A stretch of 64,000 bases of DNA from Craterostigma plantagineum (lineage: Eukaryota; Streptophyta; Magnoliopsida; Lamiales; Linderniaceae): positions 434,001-498,000 of the forward strand of contig JAPQWV010000358.1 in assembly GCA_027422505.1 (NCBI GenBank), given 5' to 3'. Within the stretch, counting starts at the first letter, position 1. Each line of letters begins with the position of its first letter. Under the pieces are notes generated by a model that ran no database searches, was not told the origin of the DNA, and saw only the letters and a program-made list of their open reading frames with translations. The position numbers and the translations under genes were made by a program. This document shows positions 1-9,879 of the stretch, in pieces.

Positions 1-1376
1 CCGGGGCGATACAACCAAAGCCCATATCATTGGGACATATTCCATCAAATTTAAATACATATTTCGAAGCTTCTGTCATGTACATGGATAAGTTTATAAG
101 CAATTATAAAAAATAATGTATTCAAACATATGAAAGTTAAGTACAGTGTTCATTGCTCACATACCATATTCAGTAAAACCTATGGTCAAATATCTTGCTC
201 AATGGGGTTCAATATTTCATGTTATACTATGTTGACAACCTCATCATTTCATACGCCGTCACTTTCTATGCCTATAATCTTGAATACTGCAAGAAACCTA
301 ACTCGAGCCAAGGAAACATACACAGACGCCCCTAAACTGGCATCTGAAGGTATACGCCAATTATCTTTCTGCACTGCCCCTTGCTCTTATGCAGCACAAT
401 TTCAGCAAAAACTATCGACATTGTAATTTGAACTGTTTGTTGTGCCTTTATGGAGAAAGAATGATCCTCAGACTTATAGCTTTAATTCCTACACGATTTC
501 CGTTAACACTTTGCCCTAAAAAAAGTCTGCTATCCAAATACACGATTAAAGTGATCTTTAACATAAGGAAACACATCAATAGAGCCAATGATACAGAAGT
601 GTTATTATAAAAATTTCATTGTAAGACTGCTCCACTGATCGACTATTATAGGAAATTCCATATTGTTTTTCCTATCCACAATCAAGGAGTAAAGTTAAGA
701 ATACTCCTGTTCTTTGGTATACCTAATCTTAATTAATTTAAGAAGTCAAAATCATGACACAAGTCTAGTTAAAAACTCCAAAAAGTTATTCAAATAGCTT
801 TAGGGAATAACTTGATCTATTTGTCGACAAGCTCAAGTTTGTTAAAAAACAAGTCCCTTTGGTAGGTTCATTGTCAACAATGGAAATACGTTTTTTCGTC
901 ATATACCTTACCTAGACCTACCAAAGCACAACGAGAAAAGGAAAGGTATGGTCTTCTTTTTCTGTATTCAATCAAGAGAAAATCCCACCCAAATTTGACT
1001 AAACGTAATATACCAACACTAAAATTAAGAGATTTGAAATCCTAAAATGCAAATATCTACCCATTCTCTTACATTTGAATACTTGTTAGATTCAAAATGA
1101 CTAAAAAAAAGCAATCCTAGGCGAAAACAAGATAATTTGTCTAAGCGTAACATATAGAGTTATAGTAATTAAAAAGATTTAAGAAAATCGAAAAATAGGA
1201 TCCCCGTCAAGTGAGTCGATCAATCTTGAAATGAGATATGCTCCACAATACACAAAGGAAACTAGATAGTTTGATCAAAATGAATTCTTGTTTTGACAAA
1301 ACATTTATGGATAACTTTAAAACTTCAATTCAAATGGACCAATCGGTATATTTTCCACGTTCATAGGAGTGTGTCT
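1..1376. other. No gene recognised; right part probably plastid ndhC upstream spacer
   Basis: Two short open frames at 130-610 have no recognisable domain and look like chance ORFs. The stretch just before 1377 is AT-rich and reads like the plastid leader that precedes ndhC, so the plastid insertion probably starts upstream of the gene. I cannot place its left edge. A 15-base sequence at 620-634 recurs at 2627-2641, just after the plastid homology, and may mark both edges. The plastid identity of this part is from memory of ndhC leaders and is tentative. Confidence 0.4.
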
Positions 1377-1731
1377 ATGTTTTTACTCTACGAATATGAT
1401 ACTTTTTGGGCATTTTTAATAATATCAAGTCTTATTCCTATTTTGACATTTTTAATTGCCGGTTTTTAGCCCCGATTAGGATAGGACCGGAGAAACTTTC
1501 TAGTTATGAATCGGGTATCGAACCAATGGGCGACGCTTGGTTACAATTTCGAATCCATTATTATATGTTTGCTCTAGTTTTTGTTGTTTTTGATGTTGAA
1601 ACGGTTTCTCTTTATCCATGGGCAATGAGTTTTGATGTATTGGGTGTATCTGTATTTATAGAAGCTTTAGTTTTCGGGCTTATCTTAATTGTTGGTTTAG
1701 TTTATGCATGGCGAAAGGGACCATTGGAATG
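1377..1731 (+). pseudogene. ndhC: ndhC pseudogene, plastid-derived (NUPT)
   Basis: This is a nuclear copy of plastid ndhC, which encodes subunit 3 of the thylakoid NDH complex (about 120 residues). The ATG at 1377 starts the usual MFLLYEYD N-terminus. Around 1460-1470 the frame breaks (a stop appears after residues ITFLIAGF-like sequence), and homology resumes in another frame with [14 protein letters not shown], then [26 protein letters not shown] and [10 protein letters not shown]. Identity to the family is obvious along the whole length. The reading-frame break, the loss of the normal C-terminus at about 1731 and the surrounding retrotransposons show a dead nuclear copy, not the organelle gene. 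Confidence 0.93.
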
Positions 1732-1732
1732 G

Positions 1733-2607
1733 CGGAACTATTCACTCTATCAGTAACCGAGCCGAATCTGGTGTATCATAAGGGATTTGCCTTTTCTATT
1801 GATTCCTACGGATTGGATCAAAAACCATTCTTGAATGAGGCCAGGGATGAATTGAAAAAGACATCTTTATTCGTTCTACCTCCTATTTTTTATGAAGAGA
1901 ATGAATCTTTTTCTCGAATGATCGGAAAAAAATGGGTCCAGATCTCCTGCGGGAATGATTTGGAAGATCCAAAATAAAAAATAGTGGTATTTGCTAGCAA
2001 CAACATAATGGAGGAGTCAATAAATCTAGATTGATCCGAAATCTGATTCAAATCCAATATAGTACCTATGGGTACATAAGAAATGTATTGAATCGATTCT
2101 TTTTAATGAATCGATCCGATCGCAACTTCGAATATAGAATTCAAGGGGATCAAATAGGAAAGGATACTCTGAATCATAGAACTCTAATGAAATATACGAT
2201 CAACCAACATTTATCGAAATTGAAAAGAGTCAGAAGAAATGGTTCGATCCTCTTATCTTGATTTCTCGAACCAAGAGATCCATGAATTGGGACCCTGATG
2301 CATATAGATACAAATGGTCCAATGGGAGCAAGAATTTCTAGGAACATTTGGAACATTTTGTTTCTGAGCAGAAGAGCCGTTTTCAAATACTGTTCGATCA
2401 TTACGTATTAATCAATATTCGATTGATTGGTCTGAGGTTATCGACAAAAAAGATTTGTCTAAGCCACTTCGTTTCTTTTTGTCCAAGTCACTTCTTTTTT
2501 TGTCCAAGTTGCTTTTCTTTTGTCCAACTCACTTCCTTTTTTCTGTGTGAGTTTCGGGAATATCCCCATTCATAGGTCCGAGATCGACATATATGAATTC
2601 AAAGGTG
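1733..2607 (+). pseudogene. ycf2: ycf2 fragment, plastid-derived (NUPT)
   Basis: Translation gives blocks typical of Ycf2, the very large plastid protein tied to the import motor: [89 protein letters not shown], and finally the serine/phenylalanine-rich FLSKS-like repeats and [13 protein letters not shown]. The frame is broken several times: a stop at 1975-1977, a one-base loss near 2012, and frame changes near 2240 and 2340. Only an internal part of the roughly 2,200-residue gene is present. It begins within about 5 bases of where ndhC homology ends, although the two genes are not neighbours in standard plastomes. Confidence 0.93.
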
Positions 2608-2689
2608 TAGTGATTTGCTAACATTTTGTAAGACCGCTCCATGTGTAATATTCGACATTGTACGATGGTTATTACCATCAACTGTGTAA

Positions 2690-3319
2690 GACTGCTCAAC
2701 TGAGTAACTGTTGTGATAGATTTGTAGATATCACATTCTTTGCTTTGAACGATGTCTTGGTCTGCTTGCCCATTTGGCACGCCTTGCATGTTTTGTCCTT
2801 GACGAACTTTATGTCAGGAACACCTCGTACCAGTGCATTGCTTGTGATATGAGACAGTAATTCCATATTGGCATGTCCTAGGCGTCTGTGCCATAACCAG
2901 GTGTTATCCTGTGTAACTGCTAAACACTTGACATTCTGGTCAGTGATATCATCAAGAGTTATGCAATAGATATTTCTATCCCTAGATGCACTACATAGTA
3001 CCTTGTCATCATTTCTAACTACACACTTATCATTTTCAAAAGTAACCGTATGACCCTTATCGCATAATTGACTAATGCTAATAAGGTTATGTTCTAGATT
3101 CTTAACCAACCATACGTCATCTATAGTAGTATATAAAGTGTTACCAACAGTTCCAACTCCAATAATATTAGCTTTTGTGTTGTCGGCATAGGAGACATAT
3201 CCTCCGTCATATGCTTTCACCGACACAAACTTACTGATATCACCTGTCATATGGTGGGAACACCCACTGTCGAGGTACCACTTGTTTTTCTTTCTAGATT
3301 TTCTTCTTTGTACCTGCAT
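2690..3319 (-). pseudogene. Element D: Copia protease and GAG-pre-integrase remnant
   Basis: Minus-strand frame starts near the aspartic protease motif WYLDSGCSHHMTG (the DSG catalytic triplet) and continues through NLISISQLCDKGH to the GAG-pre-integrase block LWHRRLGHANMELLSHI and CKACQMGKQTK. The homology stops near 2690, before the integrase DDE core, so integrase, RT and RNase H are missing. The pol frame is shifted relative to the overlapping gag frame at about 3280-3320, which would stop a gag-pol fusion. The family is a Ty1/Copia lineage close to SIRE by the wording of these motifs; the lineage call is inference. Confidence 0.85.
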
Positions 3320-4556
3320 GAATCATTTCTTTTTTGAGGTGCCCAACTTCGATTGGGTCCTAAAGGGTTAGTGACAAAATGACTCCTGTTAGCAAATGAT
3401 ATATCATCCGTCACAGACTGTGATCTCACAAACACAGGCGAGCCAGTGTTAGAACTTTGATTCTTAGGAATCTGCTTTGGCCTCCAGATATATCTAGTTT
3501 TATCAGCTTTCTTCAAGAAACAGTTGTTAGCATAATGACCGTGACGGCCGCATGAAAAACATTTAGGCTTTCTAATATCTTGTGAAGGTGCAGCATGCTT
3601 AGGTGTTGTGGAATATCCTATCCCTGTTTTTCCAACATGTCTAGGAAGACTAAGTATCATGTTGAGATTTTGTTGTCCTACAAGAAGTCTATCATTTGTA
3701 CGAGATTTTTCTTCTAAGAAATCCTTAAGAACAGACATGTCTCTAGATATATTTTCTTGCTTCCTAAGCTTTTCGCAATTACACAAGACTTTATCTTCCT
3801 TAAGAATTTCTAACTCAGCTTTCAGACGCATTTTCTAGATCTGTTTGATGCTTCTCGCTAGCTACGTCATCTCGTTGCCTAATCAGACTCTTTACTTGTG
3901 AGTTGAGCGACTTAATCCTTCTTTTTACGTTTTGAATTATTTGAAACATCTCTTCCTTTTCATCTACTTCAGGAACTGAGGAAGAGTTATCATGAGATTT
4001 TGCCTAGCATATAATTCATTTAGAAAGAGAATTTTCGTAATAGTGGATGAAGAAGATACCTGATCATCATCATTGGCCATGTAGGCGAGATCTTCCTCTT
4101 CTTCGCTTTCGGCCTCTTCCCAGTTAGTAACCATGGCTTTCTGCTTCTTTACCTTTTTGTCACCATTTTCCATCGGGCAGTTTGAGGCGAAGTGACCTGG
4201 CTTGTTGCACTTGAAACATTTTTGCACGTTGTTCCCGGATGACGATATTCCCTTGTTCCTAGGTTGGAACTTGGAGTTTCCCTTGAACTTTCTTCTCATC
4301 CGAAACTTTTCAAACTTTCTAGTCAGCATGGCAATCTACTCCATTAGTTCCTCCTCAGTTTCTTCTTCACTTTCTGAAACGTTTTCTTGTTGCAATGTTT
4401 GGTTGATTTCGGATTGGTTTCTCTTTGATGGAGATCTGAGTCATCTCGTAGGTGGTAAGAGATCCGATTAGTTCTGACACGGAAAGTTCGTCCAAGTCCT
4501 TTGCTTCGTAGATGAATATCAGATGAATCACTCGCTCAGTGATGGAATCGCAAGTT
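3247..4556 (-). pseudogene. Element D: Copia gag remnant with two zinc knuckles
   Basis: Read on the minus strand from about 4556: the end of a UBN2-type gag domain (EAKDLDELSVSELIGSLTTYE, 20-residue part shown shortened as AKDLDELSVSELIGSL), then CFKCNKPGHFASNC (CCHC knuckle, about 4180-4225), an acidic stretch EAESEEEEDLAYMA, a coiled segment, and a second knuckle CFSCGRHGHYANNC (about 3520-3560) just before protease. Stops and frame changes lie at about 4330 and 3840-3965. The N-terminal part of gag is cut off at about 4556. Paired knuckles separated by a coil are known in related plant Copia proteins, so this layout is not new. Confidence 0.83.
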
Positions 4557-5577
4557 AACGCTCAGTAAGGCAGAAAGCTATCGCAAATGGGAACTCAGAA
4601 ATCTCTTTATCAGTTTCTGCTCAAAGATCTCTTGTGGGCTTATATTCGCAAATTCTAGATGTCCTCGAAAATCTGAAGTGCAGCTCATATATAATCCTTT
4701 TCAATCAGCACTTTACATGGAAAGTCAAATCATATAATAATCACCAAATCAAGTATAGTTTCCATGTAATATTCGAGTCAATCATACCATATAGATCATG
4801 CTCTTAATTAATCATCACAACGGTCATTAGCACATTTAAGCATGATTATATTCAATATAAAAGCACAATTTCGTTCTCAAGCATATTCAAGCATTTCGTA
4901 TATAATAACCATATCAGAACTTTCCATAAGTGATTCCCTGCTATCTGTTTCTAGAGTAAATCAGTCCAGATTCACTTTCCAAATATATCACACGAGATAG
5001 CATCACATCAGCACATTTTTCATATACAACTCAAAGCATTTAATCAATATATTTACCATGTTTAGCACATAAATCATATCAGAGCATACTAAATTCAATT
5101 TATCAATCATGATCGAACTTTCCTTATTTCAGAGATCTCATCCGTTTAAAGTATATACCATCTAGTAGAATCTTATCCACAAAGTCAATCAAATCAAATC
5201 TTTCCTAAATATAATAATCCAATCAGCATAAGGAAAGATATTAATTCAATATTGCACATTAAATTCAGTGAAAGCATGCAAGAATCGTATAAGTGATTTT
5301 CGTCCAGGAATAAGCAAGTATCAACGGATATATCACTTTCCCTATATAAACAGCATATTTTCCTTTTATAACTCAGTAGGATATCTCATGCATTATTTCC
5401 ATATATAGCAGAGTACGATATATCCTATCATATTGACTGTCTATAACATGTGATCACATAGTCACATCAACAAATCACAGAATCATATGCGAATTAAATT
5501 TCAACAATTTAATCAATTTAAGCTCATATATCATGCAAGATCGAATATTTTAGTCATTTCATTAATCAAAAATCGAA
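4557..5577. other. AT-rich sequence, no gene seen
   Basis: No open frame with recognisable content on either strand. The tract is rich in short words such as ATCATAT, TCAATCA and CATATTTT on the plus strand and has the flavour of an old, degraded Gypsy LTR in minus orientation, but I could not align it to the LTRs at 43551, 50445 or 60305. Treat as unassigned repeat-derived DNA. Confidence 0.3.
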
Positions 5578-5824
5578 TTGCTTAATTTACAGACCTATCG
5601 TCATTACAATTACATTGTCCATCAAAACTCCCTAACACACATGGACCAAAAAGGTCAACATAGGCAAACTAGGTTTACCGATTTACATGCATGTTTGTTG
5701 GACGTGCAATATTATTATGTGCTTGTTAGTGAGACGAATTCTCCCGGTTGGACAAAATACTAAGTGATTAAAGGACTAGGTTCGTGTCTTCTATCAAGCT
5801 CGAAAGCATTACGCTTGAGTGTCG

Positions 5825-5984
5825 TGTGCGGTTTGTTCCGAGTTATCGGCGCCAATCATATCGGTCTTGTCGTAGTTGGTCCCGGTGCGTTAAGACAATT
5901 AAGTCAAGCTCATTATTGCAATGACTTGGGTATTTGTGCGGTTTGTTCCGAGTTATCGGTGCCAAACATTTCGCTCTTGTCGTG
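5825..5984 (+). repeat. Diverged direct repeat, two 50-base copies 110 bases apart
   Basis: Copies at 5825-5874 and 5935-5984 share the core TGTGCGGTTTGTTCCGAGTT followed by ATCGGNGCCAA and a CTTGTCGT end, with a handful of mismatches. They lie in a stretch (5578-6079) with open frames but no domain I recognise. It may be part of an unidentified mobile element or its promoter. No function is proposed. Confidence 0.6.
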
Positions 5985-6079
5985 GATATTTCGGGTAACT
6001 GTCGAAACGCCGCTCTCCGAAACATATTCACGCCTTATAAAGTGTTATCCTACGGGCCAAAATTTTTTACCACTACAAG

Positions 6080-6620
6080 TATGTTTGCTTCTAAGCCTTG
6101 ATGCCTACTTCGATTCTCTGCATCATCCTATGCAGTTCGTCCCACATCCCTTAGCCGTTGGAAGGCTATCTATTTGACTACAAGTGTCATTGGGGATGCC
6201 CTACATCAACGTGTTCTTAGCTATCAGATCGGTCTTTGCTATTTGTTTCTCGGCCTCATCGTACTCGCTAGGAATCTCCAGTCGCCTAATGGGTTCAACG
6301 GGAGGATTGTTCGAGTTGTCACCTTCTTGAGTAACCCAAAACTGTGCGGGTCCCGATGCCAGTAGATTTTCAGCCTGATCTTTAAGCTCTATGAAATTCA
6401 AGAACCCACTTCTCCAAACTGTATATTCGCTTCTTTATGGATTGCATGACGGTTGTCTTTTCCAAGCGCATAAGCATCCATATTTTTCTTTGATGAGTTG
6501 ATGTTCTTTGGATCTTCGTTGGTTGTTTTAAAGATATGAAAAGACGTAGTGTGCTTCACAAGTGACAAATTAGTTAGTAGCATTTGATTCAAAAGCAGTC
6601 GAGAATTATTTTGATTCAAT
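6080..6620 (-). pseudogene. Element A': gag (UBN2) fragment
   Basis: Minus-strand frames give the Copia gag UBN2 domain: ASGPAQFWVTQEGD, RRLEIPSEYDEAEKQIAKTD, and then MWDELHRMMQ in another frame. The same blocks appear in element A at 9990-10240 (AQFWVTVAGDD, MWDELHRMMQ) and in element C (AQFWTIIPAQ, IWDELAEIM). The fragment holds at least two frame breaks and ends before the zinc knuckle. Gag would form the cytoplasmic virus-like particle; this copy cannot. Confidence 0.75.
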
Positions 6621-6639
6621 CTTTAAAGTTTGATAAAAA

Positions 6640-7080
6640 ATAATATCGTCGAAAAAAAATATGTAACAGTTATTGTTCTCGTGCGGAAAACTGTCAGGGA
6701 AAAATTTTTCGACCGAAATAATTTGCTCAAAATCTTTCGGTCGAGAAATTTTTTCGATGTGTGAATTTATTTCGATCGCAAAGAAACAGAACAATTAGTA
6801 AGTTTTTCGCTGAGTCAAAATAAATTGGTTGATCGAAAAAGTTTTCGAGTGCAAATGATTTTCGCTAGGTCAAACTTAATAGTCCGACCGAAAATGTTTT
6901 TTGAGAGAGAACTTTACAAGCGCAAGGTCAAAATGAATCTCGTCGAAAAATAATTTTCGCTGAATAATGCTCGAGAAATTTTTCAACTAATATCGCTCTT
7001 AGTGACGGGGACTTTAGCGCTGACTTAGTATTGTGGCAAAAAAAAAATTCTCGCGCGGAGTTTTCTATCGACAAATTAAT
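6640..7080 (-). repeat. Element A' leader: CGAAA/TTTCG motif array
   Basis: The leader between LTR and gag is packed with short words such as TCGAAAAA, TTTTCGA, GACCGAAA and TTTTCGCT. The same kind of array occurs in the leaders of elements B (about 13015-13720) and C (about 17400-18075) and before the env-like ORFs of A and C. There is no open frame of note. Its role is unknown. Confidence 0.6.
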
Positions 7081-7556
7081 CCGACCGAAGACTTAGCAAG
7101 AAAAATTGAAATCACGCAACTAAAATCACAGAATACGAGTTAACACTAATTCTAGCAACAACAACAAATTAGACAGTGAAATTGCAGGTATTTGCTCGAA
7201 ATCATCTACTGATTACACACGAACAAACAATTAAACACGTAATGAAGCAAAACATATCGAATTTGGTCAAAATCATAACGTGTTCTAAGAATTCTTCGCG
7301 CGAATAGTAACTATCCAGATTCACCAATTCTGCTAATTCGTAGTTCCAATTGCTACTGATCTAATCGCAACCGATTTCTTGCAGTTAAGCGAGCACAAAA
7401 ACATCAAATTCAAGTCAAATAGGCACAGAATTAGAGCTATCCGATCGAATTCAATTTTTGCGCGAAAACTGTTCTTCGCACAGAACAGCTTTAGAAAATA
7501 AATTCGATCTGATTTCTAACAATTTCGATTCAAAACAGAACGAATCTGCTACCAAT

Positions 7557-7901
7557 TGTTAGGTCCACGATTATCAACTCCTATGATCCTAGACTTCAAT
7601 TCTAAGGCAATCCATTAGAATTATGGAAAAATAAGTTTGATCGAACGTTTGAGAGCTCGAGAGTGAATGCTCTTGGTGAGAGAAAGTTTTCTGTGTTTCT
7701 CTCTCTAAAATTTGATTGTGAAGCCTTTCGAATCAATTCAATAATTTTCTCTATTAAGGTCAATGTTTACAATGGTATTTATACCAAACAGACTTGGTAT
7801 AAATAACAAGCTAGTCCTAAATTAAGGACAAATACAAAAAACATCCCGAATAACGAAGACAGCTAATAAAATCAAGGTACAATTAAAACGTACGTTCTAC
7901 A
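7557..7901 (-). repeat. Element A' 5' LTR
   Basis: 345 bases bounded by TG and CA on the plus strand (TGTTAGGTCC ... GTTCTACA). In minus orientation it aligns along its length with the element A 5' LTR at 9099-9450. The TATA region sits in a perfect inverted repeat: ATTTATACCAA at 7777-7787 and TTGGTATAAAT at 7794-7804. Divergence from the A LTR is large, so the insertion is old or belongs to a sub-family. Confidence 0.88.
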
Positions 7902-8098
7902 AAAATCTTAATTTATTTCTATTTAGCACTACTAAATTATATTGATAGCCCCTTATTAAATTTTATGGGTATTACATGATGGCTCTAGGAGCTATAAAAT
8001 GGGTCCTACGTAGTAGATGCAACAAATGAAGTAGAAAAGGCAGATGACACAGAAAAAATAGTCACGAACCCTCCCTTAGGAACAAAAAAAGAATATTC
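7902..8098. other. Junction sequence, nothing identified
   Basis: From about 7975 the plus strand contains a degraded Copia RNase H-like phrase (GAIKWVLR) that leads into element J. The first 70 bases are AT-rich and unassigned. Confidence 0.35.
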
Positions 8099-8650
8099 AT
8101 GAGCAACTTGGGTAAATGCCACTGGATATCACTAAGGAGCGTGTTAAGATATATGAGCAAACTATTAATCATGACATACTATACTTCAGATGCAAACTGG
8201 ATATCCGTCAGTAAAGAAACCAAATCTACGATTGGCTATGTATTTCCCATTGGCGGTGAGCAGTTTCTTGGAAATCCTACAAACAAATGTGCCTAGCTCG
8301 ATCTACGATGGAATTAAAGTTAACCGCACTACATAAAACCAGTGAAGAAGTTGTGCGATTTCAAAATTTTCTGGAGTATATTCCTTATTGGAATAAACAT
8401 GTGCCGCCAATATTTTGATAGCATGTCAGTTGTCGGTAGGGCATAGAGTTGTATGCACAATAGTATGTCTCGATACCGGAGACATAACACCATAAGACAA
8501 GTGATGTCTAGCAGAATAATTCAATTGACAACGTAAATTAAGAAAAATATTGCTGATCACCACTTACAAAAGGCATTGCTACTGAAAAGTTAAACTCCGT
8601 AGAAAGGGGAACGCGGCTAAAAGTCGACACACCACATAAGGGGAACAATG
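7980..8650 (+). pseudogene. Element J: decayed Copia RNase H
   Basis: The readable block is SDANWISVSKETKSTIGYVF, the start of the Copia RNase H domain (usual form SDADWAG...KSTSGYVF). It is followed, through several stops, by STMELKLTALHKTSEE, FLEYIPYWNK, and a late LTKGIATEKL phrase matching the usual ADPLTKGL end of pol. The rest of the element is missing. Its wording differs from the RNase H of A and C, so it is another Copia family, with many stops and frame shifts. Confidence 0.75.
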
Positions 8651-9098
8651 GTAAGTCAAATATGATGAGTGGAGATCTCACAAACATGATTCAATGAGAA
8701 ACAACTTTGTGACCGATTCAATAGTTTATTGGAATATGTCTAAGAAAGGGTAAGCATTTATTCTTTTAATGATAGCTATACAAAAATTATTCGAGTATTT
8801 CGGGCTACTTCATGATTAAATCCTAACAGTCGATCAGCGATATAAATGAAAATTGGGGCTACTTCAGTGGACACACTTATCAATCCGGTATGGTGGAGAT
8901 GGACACAAATGAGAACCGAAGGGAATTATATTTATCATTTAGTGTATGCTGTTAGATTTACACAAAAAGTCGTTAGATCAAGACATCATGCTCACCGAGC
9001 AACGATTAAATTTGATAGCATGGTATGGAATGTTCTAAGCCACAGGCTACCTATCTCGATGCAATGATGGGTTGTCGGGATTTTCTTCCTAAAGTCAG
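8651..9098. other. Probable 3' flank of element J, no gene
   Basis: Continues for about 100 bases with phrases seen after pol in some Copia elements, then becomes unassigned. A 73-codon frame at 8846-9067 has no domain I recognise. Ends at the TG of the element A 5' LTR. Confidence 0.35.
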
Positions 9099-9450
9099 TG
9101 TAGAATATCGATTTGAATTGTGCTATGATTTAATTAGATGTCCTTGTAATTAGGGGCATTATTTGTAATAGTCCTTATATTAGGACTAGTTTGATATTTA
9201 TACCAAGTTTGATTGGTATAAATACATGTACAAACATTGAGCTTAATACAAAAAATTAGAGAATTGATCCGATAGGATGTCAAATCCAATTCTAGAGAGA
9301 GAAACTCATAAATCACTCTCAATCTACTCGAATTCTCTCTCGGTGTTCTTCAATGAAGGTTTTCGATCGAAGTTAATTTCATACAATTCTAATCGAATTC
9401 CTTAGGATTTGAGTCTAGAATCATAGGAGTTGATAATTAAGGACCTAGCA
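9099..9450 (+). repeat. Element A 5' LTR
   Basis: 352 bases from TGTAGAATAT to GGACCTAGCA, with terminal TG and CA. The right end is fixed by the primer-binding site that starts three bases later, and the left end by alignment with the A' LTR. TATAAATA is at 9218-9225. The matching 3' LTR is not in the window. Confidence 0.88.
9197..9224 (+). promoter_or_regulatory. TATA box within a perfect inverted repeat (element A LTR)
   Basis: ATTTATACCAA (9197-9207) and TTGGTATAAAT (9214-9224) are perfect 11-base arms with a 6-base loop; the right arm holds the likely TATA box. The same arms and loop length are kept in the A' LTR at 7777-7804, although loop bases and flanks differ. Confidence 0.65.
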
Positions 9451-9452
9451 AT

Positions 9453-9464
9453 TGGTATCAGAGC
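9453..9464 (+). promoter_or_regulatory. Primer-binding site, initiator tRNA-Met (element A)
   Basis: TGGTATCAGAGC, the standard plant match to the 3' end of initiator tRNA-Met, starts three bases after the LTR ends in CA. It would prime minus-strand cDNA synthesis. Confidence 0.92.
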
Positions 9465-9879
9465 AGATTCGTTCTGTTTTGAATCGAAATTGTTAGAAAT
9501 CAGATCGAAATTTTTTTGGAACTGTTCCGTGCGAATAACAGTTTAGGCGCAAAAATTGATTTCGATTTGATAGCCTAAATTCTGTGCTTATTTGATCTGA
9601 TTTTGATGTTTCTGTGCTCGCATAAGTAGGTTAGATCAATCGCGATTAGATAAGTAGCGTTCAGAACCAGAATTTAGACCGAAATTTGATTCTGAGATTT
9701 TACTGTTTGCGCGAAGAACAGTTTGAATGTGTTCTGATTTTTGCAAAATTGAATATCATTTGCTTCAAAACATGTTTAATCATCTGTTCGTTAGGGTTCA
9801 GTAGCTAATTTCGAGCATATACCCGAAATTTCAACGATCAATTTTCAGTGTTGCTTGAATTCTGTGTTAAATTTGTATT
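9465..9879 (+). other. Element A leader
   Basis: Noncoding leader with words such as GTGCGAATAACAG and GCGCGAAGAACAG; it has fewer CGAAA motifs than the leaders of B and C. No gene. Confidence 0.55.

Larger units (their letters stand above)
6080..7901 (-). mobile_element. Element A': 5' part of a Sirevirus-like Copia element
   Basis: On the minus strand this fragment reads 5' LTR (7901-7557), damaged primer-binding site, leader, then gag cut off at about 6080. Its LTR and its gag align with element A (9099 onward), so both belong to one family, in opposite orientation and separated by about 1.2 kb. Protease, pol, the env-like ORF and the 3' LTR are absent. The primer-binding site at about 7545-7554 has lost several bases compared with the intact site at 9453-9464. 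Confidence 0.85.

Noticed and set aside
130..610. Two overlapping ORFs of 98 and 73 codons near the window start
   Set aside because: No domain, no start context, no homology recognised; length is expected by chance in AT-rich DNA.
1406..1756. Functional plastid ndhC, i.e. the window being organellar
   Set aside because: The gene is frameshifted, fused to ycf2 pieces and surrounded by nuclear LTR retrotransposons.
5764..6177. 137-codon plus-strand ORF
   Set aside because: It runs over the direct repeat and then antisense to the A' gag fragment; the real signal is the minus-strand UBN2 homology.
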